Below, piece after piece: positions 14,837 to 28,000 of a DNA stretch of 64,000 nt; position 1 is the first letter of the stretch, and every line of letters starts with the position of its first letter. Both the position numbers and the translations under genes were made by a program. The notes beneath the pieces are model-generated. The model saw only the letters and a list, made by a program, of their open reading frames with translations. It was not told the origin of the DNA and searched no databases. Source of the stretch: Dipetalonema caudispina (Eukaryota > Nematoda > Chromadorea > Rhabditida > Onchocercidae); assembly GCA_013365325.1 (NCBI GenBank), contig JABVXV010000225.1, forward strand, positions 42,354 to 106,353, written 5' to 3'.

Positions 14837-15296
14837 ATTGTTATAATTTTGAAGATTAAATAAAGTTATTATTGTCATTTACTTTTATTAATACAGTAAC
14901 TGTTATTGTTGTAGAAATTAATTGATGCTTGTATTATTACTTATATTTTGTTATTACTTTGTAGTAGATGTTTGAACATTATTGATATTTATGAAAGTAA
15001 ACAAGAAATGATACTTAATTGGGATGATAAAAATTGAATGAATTATTTATTTAATTAAATGTTCATTTTAACAATAGTAATTGTAAGAGTAAAAAAAGAA
15101 GTATAAAGTATAGAGGAATGATTTAGGATGAGAATAAGGAATGAAATTAAATGATGAACGATAATGGTGTAATGAATGATGAGAGAGATGTATTATGGAT
15201 GAATAGGCGGGGTCATCATGATAACAACGAACATTTTTTTTTTTTTTTTTTAATTTTTAACTTCCTTCGTCTTCAGTCCTTTATCGAGACGTCCTT

Positions 15297-15400
15297 GGAG
15301 GAATGGGGAGAAGGAGGAGGAGAAGGAGGAGGAGGAGGAGGAGGAGAGAGAGGTGAAAAAAAGGGAGAAGGAAGGAAGGAAGAGGTGAGGGGAGGGGGGT
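15297..15400. repeat. Polypurine GGA/GA tract upstream of the MUA-3-like gene
   Basis: About 100 bases of nearly pure G/A on the plus strand (GAGGAGGAGGA-type units, then GAAGGAAGG), 470-575 bp before the start codon. Such mirror-like purine tracts can form triplexes and can be bound by GAGA-type factors; function here is inference. Apparent Gly-rich or Pro-rich open frames across it are compositional artefacts. Confidence 0.75.
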
Positions 15401-15442
15401 CCAAATGCAAATGAAAGCAGAAGAAGGGAGATTTGATGGTCA

Positions 15443-15489
15443 GTTGGTTGCTTGGTTGATTGGTTGGTTGGTTGGTTGGTTGGTTGGTT
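15443..15489. repeat. TTGG tetranucleotide repeat
   Basis: About eleven TTGG/TTGA units, with two early variants (GC, GA), immediately downstream of the polypurine tract and about 380 bp upstream of the MUA-3-like start codon. Confidence 0.9.
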
Positions 15490-15871
15490 GATTTTTGCGT
15501 TCGGTTAAATCGAAATTTAAAAGACGACATTTCGTCGGAGAAAACGGAACGATAGAGCGAAAAAAAAAAAAAAAGGAGATAGATAGTGTTACTCATCACA
15601 ATATATTTGTCTATCTTTCACTACTACTATCATTCATTAAACGATGGTAAATTTAAATGTTTGAAATTCAAAATCAGACGTGATCGATGATGGTGATAAT
15701 GATAGTATATTAAACTGTCACTATTACTTTCTAAACTAATTGAACGTATTACTATTATTGTTATTATTAATATTATTATTATTATTACTCTTACAGTTAC
15801 TGCTCGCTATTACTATCTTTTTCATTTTGTGGTAATTGGCCAATCTGATCGGTCATATATTTGTGTATCAT

Positions 15872-16088
15872 ATGGGCCTAAATATCCGATTAATAGGCCT
15901 GATTGGCTTAGCTTTAGGCATAGCTTATACTACTGTTGCTGCCTCAAATAATAATGGATCCGTAATGATAGGAAGAATAATTCATAATTGCTCAAGAAAT
16001 GAATTTAAATGCTCAATTGATAATAAATGTATTCCGCTGCTCAAAGTGCAGGATGGTACCGTGGATTGCATTGATGGTTCCGATGAAG
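15872..16088 (+). CDS. mua-3: MUA-3-like exon 1: signal peptide and LDLa repeat 1
   Basis: Residues 1-73. The start [19 protein letters not shown] with TTVAAS is a typical signal peptide, with likely cleavage after the VAA region. Then comes an LDLa repeat with FKC, KCI and VDCIDGSDE. The exon ends in phase 1 inside the DE codon boundary, the same phase that bounds every later LDLa exon. It is followed by a 12.7-kb intron, the longest in the gene. Confidence 0.88.
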
Positions 16089-19000
16089 GTATTTAATATG
16101 ATTTACCTTTTTCTTATAATAATTGTTTTCCTTTTTTTTTTTTCCTGAAATCATATCTATGAAAATTTATATATATATCGATTAGAATTGTAATTTCTCA
16201 GGAAAAAATTGAATGAATTCAACTTTTTTTGAATTATATGAAATGAATTGATTGTTTGATACTAAGTAATTGAATTCAATAGTAAGTTTTTATTTATTTC
16301 TAAGTTTTAAAGCCAAATAAAGTATTGTTTCGGCAGTTGATTGTGGAATTCTAATTTCGAGCACACTCCAATAAATAATTAAACAAGTTGTTGCAAGTTT
16401 GAAGCTTATGCAGGAAATTCGATTTTAACCATCTCTCGAATTTCAAAATTTGGAATTTTCAAATGAAATGAATCACTAATTAAAAGTTATAAAAATGAGG
16501 AGAAAATTGTATTCTTTCATTGCCCTATCGAATTGACATATTTTTAAGCTTACAGGTTTGCAATCTTATAGACAGAAAAATAGGCCAGTTTAAGAAGACC
16601 TTTTTTATCTGGATGTACCATCATGAAATTTTAATTACCGTCTCTTTCATTTTACTTTCTCTTTTTCGCATCATTTAATCTTATAATCATAAAAATCTTA
16701 CGACATTTCATCTCGTCCACTTTACTGACCATTCATTTCACTATCATAACTTATCTAACATTTGTCCAATACTGGCCACTGGCTGTTCGTTATAATTAAG
16801 CTAATTATTAAACGAAATTTAGCTATCTTTTCTATCAGTCATCTGATTTCATTTTTCGATAGCAATATTCATTGATCTATGGAAAGAAAGTTTTTTTATG
16901 AGTTATGCTATAATAATCGAAAGAATTAACTAAAAATAGCAAAAATTAATTTTTTCAAAATGAAGATGAAATTGAAATTATAGCCAATTTTTGAAAAATT
17001 TCATCTATTGTAATGGACGAGTAATTTCAAATTCCATTTTTGTTGGATTTCATTCGTATCATCCATTAATATTTCCAAAAATTTTGTTATTTTTCAACAC
17101 CTTATTTTTTCTCCACTTTTAAGGAAATATTTTCTTTTCCTTTTTCTGTTCAATCAATACTAACAAAAATAGGATACTACTATTACTACTACCCATACAT
17201 AAATTATATTTGGGAATCTTTTTTTTAAATTTGTTGGAATTGCAATTGGTAAATAAAAGTAGAATTTGTTGTGTTTAAATTCGAACTCAATCTTTTTTAC
17301 CTTTTTGATTAATTAATTAATAACTCTTTTTTCTTGCTTTTTTTTCGCTTTTTCAGAGGGATATGGACATTTTCGTTTTTTTTTTTAAATCAATAAGAAG
17401 TGACTAGTTAAAAATTCAAAATTGTGGATGTATTCAAGGCCAAAAAAATGGAATATCCTTGAGTTTTTCTTCTTTTTTTTCAGTAAAAAAATTGAAAGAA
17501 AAGAAAAAATTGTTCGATAAGGTTGGTAATATTGTATAATATTATTTTTGTTAGCCTTGGATGACATACATACTATATATGTAAACAATTTTAGAGACCT
17601 TTTTACTATAACAATAATACCGATTTCTGATACGTCTATCGGAAATGTTTTTACCTTTATTTTAATTTCTAATTAAGAAAGGTTAGGCTAATAAGTTCAC
17701 ATATAAATATATATGTATGTATTTAAAATAATTGTTTTAAGACTATTTCAAATATATTTTCAAATTGTTTTAATTTGAAGATTTTTTTATAATGATTAAT
17801 CAAAATCTATGAATCCTTATAATCAAATATCAGTAAGCAAATTTTTGGGAAACTATCTAATCAAATGTGAAATTATCAGTATTCGACAGGGTTAATTATT
17901 TAAACGAATATAATTTTATTCGATGATTGTTGCCGTTGGTTATATTTTAACTAACAATTATTTCGTTGATCTTAATTGATAATTCTAATGGCTTTAATGG
18001 ATTTATTTATACATTAATAGAAACAACAAATGCGAATATTTGAACAAACTGAAAATTTCGTAAATTTTATTAATTTAAAAATAAAACTCTCAGTCTTACA
18101 CTCACTCTGCATCGTTCCATTAATAAAATACAATTTATGCAAGTTAATTGGCCATCTTTTTCAAACTTTGATTACTCTTTTTAAAATTATCCCATATCTT
18201 ACGTATGACATTTGTCAATCATATTTGTGATATATACATCATTTAAAAAAATGATACGCAGGTATAACTTTCTCCATTTATCGCATCATCTTTTTGACTT
18301 AATTAGCCTAACTAATTCAAATTAGCTGTCTCAATTATTGATAATTTTTATTCTGTAGTAATTTCATACATTTACAGATATTATTAGTTACCGTTACATT
18401 TTTCGAAATCATTTTTTTTTTTTTCTATTATATTCTTTTGTCTATTTTTCTTATTTTTCTTACTCCTTCTCTCTCTCTCTGTCTTCCCTTTTATTTCACC
18501 ATTTATAGAAGAAAAAAATTTTTTATTCACTATGGAATGTCATTTTAACCAATTTTTGAAGACAGATTTTTTTCTTATTCGAATCAACTGAACAAGAAAT
18601 TTGTAAAAATTGATTTGTAAAATTTCGAAATGTGATTTTTATCTCGAAGTTTTATAAAAAGAAGATTTATTTTCTTGCTGAATTAACATTAAAATGACAC
18701 CAATCCCTTTCTCTTTACCATCATTTTACCAAACATTTCAAAATTATTACTCCATTTTTTCTACTGCAAGAATTAAGCAAGAGAAAAATTTAATAATAAC
18801 GAAAATTTAGTACATTGTGCAATTGAATATATGCGTTAAAACTAGTAATTAAACGTGGGTATAAAAATTAATTGGATTAATTCTTTCTTGTTTTCTTCCT
18901 TTTTGCAAAATGAGACGATGAACAATTAAATACCTTTTTGATAATATGTTATAAATTTTTAAATTTGTTATTCATGAAGTATTTAATTTTCGTGCAAAAC

Positions 19001-22000
19001 CTCATTTATCCTTTCATTATATTTGTTCTTAATCAAAATATTCCCTTTTCAAAAACTTTTAACAACTGAGCAAATTTCGATTAAGTTAAACAATTCGACA
19101 TATCAGCAAATTTCATGATTCATGAGAATTCATCCGTAATGAACAATTTGGATAATTAATTAACACATTTCAGGAAGTATTTCCAGAAAACGTTTTACAC
19201 AATTTTTTATTAATCAGGACTGGAGCTCCGATATTTCTTCTATTATAATTAATTGTTCACGTTTTTTTGAAACTTTGATTAATTTAGCTTAGTATTTATA
19301 TTCTGAATATGATTTTAATTCTAATCATTCTTAACAGTTAGTGTTAAAAATAGATACGTACAAAATCATACTGTTGAAATTTTCATTCCTCCATTTTTAG
19401 TATAAATCAACATAACTTTCTTTTGAAAATATTTGATTTTTCTTCATTTCATAATAAAACTAAAATACCAATCTTAGAATTTCATTTGCTTTTCTTCTCG
19501 TTATTATCTTAACAACTTGAAATTTCTTCTATTGTAATCTTGCAAAAACGAAAAAGAAAAAGAAATATCTGAAAAAGTTGCACAACTTCCTACTAATTTT
19601 TGAAAAGTAAATTTGAGAAATAAACAAAAAGAAACTTAAAGGAAATTTAATTTTATGTGGATATAGCAGCTCGTATAAATCATTGGTTCAATGACTTAAT
19701 TAACCTATTTTTTTCAGAATTTAAAAATCTATCCTAATTTTATTTTTTATTTTGTTTTTAAATAAGGACTTGTACAGTCATAATATTTCAAATGAATGCA
19801 CAAATCTTCAAATCCTATTGATTGAAGAAATTATAAATTTTATATTATATACGCTATTGCAACTTTTCATCAATATTTATCTGTGTGTAATATGCACTTT
19901 TATTTGCTTAAGATGGATAAGATTTGAAAATGCTATTGAATATAATGATAAAATAACAACGAATGATAAATACTAATGATAAATGTTATCAACTCGATCA
20001 GTTATACTAATTTAATACAATAACCGAAATAATCTGATTGGATTATTCTTATAAGATTATAAATTTAATTTATAAGTAAACTTAAAAATTTACATCTTCG
20101 CTTTCTGTCATCAAATTCTTCTCATTTGATGAAAAAATTGATTTTTTCAACCAATTTACAAAATTAATTTTATTATTCTTGCTAGTATCATTATAATGAA
20201 AAATGTTGTGCATTTATTGAGAAACACTTCAAATGATACATTTGTTGTATAGCGAAAGATGAGTTAATAATCGCCATCAAAACTGGTTAAAGAATGATGA
20301 CCATCATTATTATCATTATTATTATTATCATCATTAAGCTATGATGAAATGTTATACTGACCAAATGGACATAAAAAGGCTAGAAGATGTTGAAAGAAAA
20401 GGAAATGTTGATGAATGATGCGTTACTATTCATTCATTTCATTCTAATTCAATGTCCTATCCTTTCACGATGGTCATTTTCAAAAACCTTTCATTCATTC
20501 ATTCAATAGACGAAAGGAAGTGGGAAACGTAATTTAATTTCATTTACACATCTAAATTCATTTATATTTTAGAAATTAGATGGATAATTACGCTTATCAT
20601 TGGTATAAAGTTTGGGTAAAAGAGGGAGAAATTGGATAACAATTATCGATATCATTTTTAGTAATTGAAATAAATTATCAATGATATTAGGAAATTAAAT
20701 TATTGCTGTTATCACTATCAACAGTATTATTAATTGCTAAATTCATGTTACATCTAGTATGCATGTTTACTCATGATAGCAGGAACAATCACATTGATAA
20801 TAGTAAATAATAATAACAATAATAATGATAGTAATGATAACAGTAATGAATAATAATGATGAAAACAATAATAATGAAAGGAGTAATGATGATAGCAGTA
20901 ATAAGTTTGATAGGTTCCAGGTTTTCTGATAAATTCAACTTGTCCTTTTCAAATTATCGATTTGAAAGCATAAAAAATAATTTGAACTCTATGATAAATA
21001 TTAAAATAGGCTAGAAAGAAGTTGGCAATGATTGCAACAATTTTCGAATAACCTGATATTAAAAACCGTTAATAGTAAGGAGATAATTATGAGTTTACTG
21101 ATCAGAAAATACAATTATTCAATAATTTGTTTCCTAATATTTCTTATTTAAATTATTGGTTTAGAAGATGAAGGAAATAATGCAATAATCGTTCCTTCAT
21201 TGATTGCAGTGTTTTTTTTTTTATCTCTTATCCATATTTTAATTTATTTAAATAAAATAAAACAAAAAAAAAAAAGGAATGAAGAAAGGAAAAAGTGGGA
21301 TAGAATGGGAAGAGAAGGGATATGTTAGGGAAAGGTTCATTTGAATCCTTGTAAAATTTCTTTCAATTTTTCGAACAAAATTACAGTACAACGAATAAAT
21401 GGAATGTTATGACCTCGTCTGACCGCAATTTTGAAGGCCAAACGATGATAGAGCAAATATATAACCAGAAGAAACTAATCGGGAAGAAATACTTTTCAGG
21501 AACAAATTTCCATTACTTATTCACATTGCTGTTCAAATGTACGATACATAAACATACACACACACTTATAATTAAAATATTTGCACATAAATAAACAATT
21601 TGCATATTCATGTATATACAATAGAAATTTTCATATATGTATACAATTGTTAATTATTTGTTATAATTTTGCATTCTTCAAAATATTAAAATCTTTTAAA
21701 TTTTTAATAATTTACAATAAATGTTATTATACTTTCACATTTGCATTAACATCATTGCAATATTTTCTTATTATTCATCGTTATTATTATTATTATTACC
21801 ATTATTATTGTTATTATAATTGATTGAGAGAAATTAGGATTAAAGAAGAATGAATGAAATGCATAAAGCTATTAGAAAATATTTGTTAAATGAATTGCAT
21901 TTCATTAGAATTTATCATTCTGATAAATTTAAATTTGATGTAAGTATTAGAAGAATGATAAAAAGTACACATTGTCATTCATTGATACCAAAAATTGTTT

Positions 22001-25000
22001 AAAATTGCTGGCTTGCATTATAAGTTTACTACTATTATTAACGATTAACTTATTAAATTAATCGCTTTTTTTTTTTCACTTTAACATATACTTGAAGACA
22101 GCCTGTAATATGCATATCTTAGGAATTGAATTAATTTCTTGATTAAACATCTTAATATGTGATGTCATAAAATTATTTTTGTAATAAAAGGATTAGAAAA
22201 TTTGTTAAAAAAATTGGATTTTGAAATTAGCAAACAGAAAAAAAAATGCTATTAGATTTGTAATTTTCAAAATTCAAATTTTTAATATATTTTTTGATTT
22301 ATTTTTAACAGTAAATTGAGATACTATTTTAATGCTTCATTTTAACAATTGAACCATTTTGAACTACTTGAAAAGGCCTTTTTTTTTCTAACATAAAGAA
22401 ATTTTTTTTTCTTAACATCGTTCGAATCATTCTAAAATTTTACCAATGGAAATGTAAAATACGATGAAGACATAGGCTATTGAGCATTCCACTTTTTACC
22501 TTGAACTCATTTTCGGTTCCAATGTCATCTATTGTCGCCATTATAGTGATGATTTGAAGTACGCTAAAATCAACACCTCTGATAAAATACTTTCACCTTA
22601 CCGCAATTTAAATTCTTCCTTTTTTTTCCTTTTATGGATTGAGGGAAGAAAAAAGACGCTCCACTTTAGTTGCTGCAAAATTTCATCAAATTTCAAATGA
22701 ATATATTATTATTTTTGTTAAACCCTACATACAATGAAAGTATGAGAAATGATTTGAAATTAATTGCCACATTTAAAAGAACAATTAATCTAGAAGCATA
22801 TATAAACAGACATACTAATTAACTGTCAAATATTATGTTATTATTTCATTTAATTCTAATTTTTTTTTTCAATGATTATTGATTAAAAATTGTTCGAAAA
22901 TTGAAATCACTGGATTTTTGTTGCATATAAGATAACATTGCCATTTTCAATTTTGTTAAAATTTCAAGAACGAAATTTGCAACACTGTCAACAACAATTA
23001 ATGACTATATCTCTAAACTTCAAATAAGCCATTGGGGTTAAATTTCGGTAAATTTTAAAGTGTATTAGACAAGTGTAAATGTTAATATTGCAAAATGGCG
23101 TGAAGTAATGAAAAATGTGACGCGTAAAATAGTAAAATAATACAATAACATAAAATTTGAAGTGAAGTTATTATTGCTAAAACTTGATTTTGACTTGTAA
23201 AATTATTATAAAAGCTGCGAAATCATAAAATTTATCTGCTCATATTTGTAATAAATTTATTTATTTTTATTGTTTGCAATGAGCAAAGTTTCCTAACTAT
23301 CAGGGTCAAATTTAAGTTTTAAAAAAATTAAAATTTGGTTGAAATTGATATTAGCAACTTGTTGAAATTTATTTTTTCCATCAAAAAAATTTTTGTGCAG
23401 TTCTTACAAAACTTCTAATTATCTGCGCTCCTGTCGATTCAATATTTTCATCGTTATTGAATGACGCATTGTTTCTCGGAATATTTTGACATTTTTTGAA
23501 TTAACAAAAAAAAAAAAAAAAAAAAAAAAAAAACAATTTAATATCTATTTTCATTCATCTGTTACTACAATATCTGAAAATAAACGAGAAAATGTGACCG
23601 AATATGTAAAAATAAAAATAAAAATAAATTAGCAAAAATGCTATTTTGGTGAAATTATAACATTTTTGAATTAAATTTTGACTTAAAAATTAAAACTGAC
23701 AAGCATTTGATTTTACCCTTCTTGATTTCCAAAGAAAATTAAATGCTCATTTTTTTATTTTTTCACACATTCAGTAAACTAATTAAATACAGTACTAATA
23801 AATAACCTACATTGTTGGTAAAATACACTATAGGTAAAATAAATTTTCTTATTAATTTTCTAATTTTGAGATAATTTTTTAATCTTTCTTTTTTCATCCG
23901 TTTTCGAAATTTACGATCGAATCAGCTGCATCGCTGTTGTTTTCCTTTTTAGATGAATATTTGAATTATCAATGTGATTTTTAAAGCTTTCCGTATGTCA
24001 ACCATTTCGAAATATAAACAGTATTTCATTTATGATAGTTTCTTCATTTTATTATTTCCAATCTTTTTACTATCTCTTATTTTTTGTTTGATTTCTTAGG
24101 AATATCGATATATATTGCGTAATGAAATTCGAAATTAAGCAATTGAAGTGTCGTAATTTTCTGATGATAGCATAATTGTCTTCAACACAAATACATAACC
24201 TTTTGCTTTTCCTAAATTACGACTTTCATCGTTCGTTTTAATTTCCAAGAATATAAAATAAAGGGATAAACTCATTTGCTAATTAGTTGTATTCAAAAAC
24301 AAGAAAAAATCAATTTTAACATAAGAAGTTAAAAAAAACCATGGAAACGACGAAGAGTATGAATAGATAGATTTATGAATTACCTTGACCTCTCAAAAAT
24401 ATCTTCATCATTTTTTGTTTTTTTATATTTGTTATTTTTTTTTTCTTTTCCTTATCTTCATTTAACAAGAGAATCTATTTTCTGAAAATACATATATATG
24501 TATCACTTTTCTGACTGACGTTGAACTTCTAAATTGGAAATGTTATTCGGGATTGAAAATATATTTAACTAATTTATTCGACATTATGAATATATTTAAT
24601 TAATCTGTTTGGAATTGCAGACATATTTAACCATTTCGTTCAGAATTAAAAATATGTTTAACTAATTCATTTTTTTTCAAATTAGTGATGAAGGACAAAT
24701 TTTTTCGCTTTCAAAAGTAAGAAAGAAAAAAAGAAAGAAAAGAAGGAAGTGTGGTTGACTGCAAGAGATGATTAAAAGTAAGATAACAAATATAATGAAA
24801 TTGAAATGGTATATTTGTCTGTCTTTTTTATTTGAAATTTTCTTTTTAGAATAAAAAAGTAAGGGCAAAAATGGAAAAACAACATAAGATTTGAATCTGA
24901 TTCCGAAATAAAGAAGTAAACAATCAATTAAAATAGGAATACTTTTGGAATTTTGTAGTAATTTCTTATCAAAAGTTTTTTTTCCTCTTTCTATTATCAT

Positions 25001-28000
25001 TTGGAAATATGAAAAAATCACTCAATATTTCTTTCTTATTTTTCTTTTTTTTTTTCATTTGAATTTTTTTGAAAACCAAGAATTGAGAGAGAGAGAAAGA
25101 GGGATAAGGAAATGAATGAATTCTATCAAAAATCTTTTCATTTTCAAATGCAAGAGCATTAAACTTCCTAAACTTCTAAATTGTCTGATTTGTAATTTAA
25201 ATGTCAGAAACTAAAATTTCAAAAATCTATGAAAAAGAGACACTGGGAATTTTTATTAAGAAATAATTCCTTGTTAAATTATTTCACTTTTCATCCGAAA
25301 GTAATATTTGTTTTTTGCAGTCCCTTTTTTTCTTCTTTCAAATTTACAGCTTTCTTGAAAGTATTTGAAGAAGCAGAAATTATCGCTTTTTGTTTCAACT
25401 CGTTTATTTATAATTATTTTCGAAACAAAAATTTTTTTTTCCCAATTTTTACATTAATTAGTTTACACTTTTATCGATAATTACTCAGTTCAATTAATTT
25501 TCTTTTGCTGTTATGCAGATGATTATTTTATGATGTCAATTTCAATAATCAAATCTATCGATTTCAATTTTTCTCGAAAATTTTCAAGTTTGAATTAAAA
25601 TATTTGTCGACATGTATATATAAAACAAATATTTTTCTTACTTCAATTCCATTCATAGATTATTATGTCGGATTAAAAAAAGTTGAAATTTTTGCTCACA
25701 AGTTATTATATCTTTTTTTATTTCTATTACTTCCATTCGGATCATTACACTTAGGACCAGTAGACTTTTATTTCTGATCACTGGAACACATCTATAATGT
25801 ATCATTGTATTTTGATCATCAAATTTCGATGAATTATTTAAGCTTCTTGATTTGTTTTTTACTCAGAGACGTATTCTCCTTCTCTTCTTGCAAATTTTTT
25901 TTATTTTGGGCAATTCAAATTTGAAGTCACAAGAGTATCAATTTTTGGAATCTTGGAAATTTTGTAATTTTCATCATCATTCATTTCCAATCTTAATAAA
26001 AGACGGAATCATCGTTTCTTTCTGAAAAAAAAAAAAAAAAAAGAAAAAAAACGGAATCATAAGTTCATTCACCGAATCCTTAGTCTATTCCTTTGTCATT
26101 GATATCAATCAACGAAAATATCGAAGATAAAATTGATAAAACATCCTGAAACAATATCATCCTCTCATACTTGTTTTTATCTTTTCCTTATTTTGGTTTC
26201 CTTAAGATATCATCGTAATATTACTTCACTTCTCCCTTCTATATCGTTGATGCATTCAACAAACACCGATCGTATCAATGTATGTCATTGGGATACGAAA
26301 CGAAATTTTACATTTTACTTCTTCTTTTTTCCTTTTTTTTAAGCAAATTACACCAAATTGAAATGGTGTCAATTCTGAGAAATGATTAATTTAGAGAAAA
26401 TATTACGGTTTAAATTACAAGACTTTTATTTAAAAGTCAGTCATTTCATAAAATTGAATAGGTTATGAAGGCATATAAATTCGAATTGAGCAAATTACTA
26501 TGCAAATTCGAATACTATTAACTTAAATATATAAATATAAAAATTCATATTCGCTTATCATTCAGTATATAATATATATTCCTTTATTTATTTTTTTCAT
26601 TTTCTGCAACTTTTCTTCAAAATATTGTAACAGAAAGAATTAAATTTCTCTTTTAATATAAAACGACCAATGAATATCACTGCAGACAGTAATCAAAGAA
26701 ATAATAAATTCATAGTGAAATTATAAATATATCATCAATCAACGTTTCTGATAAAAGTTAATTAAACATCATTTATAATCAGACCATAATTAAATACACT
26801 GTACAGTCACATAAAACTACAATATCTTTTAGAATATATGTAATTAGCAGATTTGACAATACAATCATTTTGTCATCTAATGAATTCCCTTTAATTTAAT
26901 TTAAAATTCAATGAATACTGCAATTTCTGTGTCAACAAGGATTAAAAATTTCCAAAAATGAGAATCATTTTACTAATTATTTCCAAGCGCTAGTAAAAAT
27001 ATAACTACCATCATATGTCAATATTAAAATTCAATTTCTTGGACGAGTAAATTGAACTAAACAAATTGTTTGGTAGTAAAATCGGAATATATTTAGTGGT
27101 TTTTGATAAATATTTCAATTTCATTTTAATTTTGTCATCAAATCGTCTACCTTTCTCTCATTAGTTTATTTGCATATTCATTTGGGTCTATGTAGATGAC
27201 CTTGTATAGCTCATACTTCAGAAAACCGTTGGAATATGAAAATTAGTATTTAATTTATGCATATCATTTTCAACCTTGAAATTAAACATAAAGAGATTTT
27301 TTTACTTTTTGCATCATTGGAAAAACGACAACAATTATGCATAAGTGAAAAAATCTACAATGAAAAAAAGTTTGCTTTTTCAGAAGGAAATTATTATCTG
27401 AATAAACATATCACTTGAAAACATTTAGTTAATTGATTAATGGATAAATTTTTCCGTAAAATTGCAATCAGTATTTACTTGTTTACTTATTTATTGTTTC
27501 TTTTCTTTACTTATTTTCTTATTACTAGAGAGAAAAAAACTTTTTTCGCATACGTGTAGTAAAAAAGAGAAGTTTTTTCTTGAGTTTAAATCTAGTAATT
27601 AAGAAATACGAATTATTGTTCAGCCAATTTAATTAAATGTTAGTTCAGAAATAAACGAATCGATTAATTAATGCTTCACTATTTGATCATTGACGACATT
27701 TCGTCGTTCTTTCAGACTTTACATTTGTTCACTGAACGAAATGTTAAGTATAATAAAATGAAGTTCTTGCATTTTTTTTTACCTTTTTTTGCATTAACTT
27801 TAATGAATTAAATTTTCAAAATTCCAGAACAAATAAATAGCATAGCTATAATCTTAACGGAAGAACAAAACTTCATTTTCTGGCAGTGATAACGATTTTG
27901 ATTTAATAATGGTAATAATATTGACAATGATTTCGATGTAATCCTTGTAGTTATAGTTAAAATACTAGCGGTGATTTCGATTTTAACTGTAGTTTTGTGA

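Larger units (their letters stand above)
3681..15871. other. 12-kb intergenic region, no supportable gene
   Basis: The region is AT-rich, with many poly(A)/poly(T) runs and ATT/ATG/AAT microsatellites (for example 6048-6098, 10205-10330 and 14755-14960). Open frames here are short, rich in F/K/I/N and lack splice-supported continuation, so I call none. It holds the RPB3 3' UTR at its left end and presumably the promoter and 5' UTR of the MUA-3-like gene at its right end. A slightly more GC- and purine-rich patch sits at about 5440-5580 without recognisable function. Confidence 0.6.

Noticed and set aside
15151..15599. Open frames on both strands rich in Gly/Glu (plus) or Pro/Ser (minus)
   Set aside because: They simply translate the GGA polypurine tract and TTGG array; no splice-supported continuation or domain.
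24677..25021. 114-codon minus-strand open frame in intron 1
   Set aside because: Long Phe/Leu/Ile runs from poly(A/T) tracts; reads as low-complexity rather than a membrane protein.
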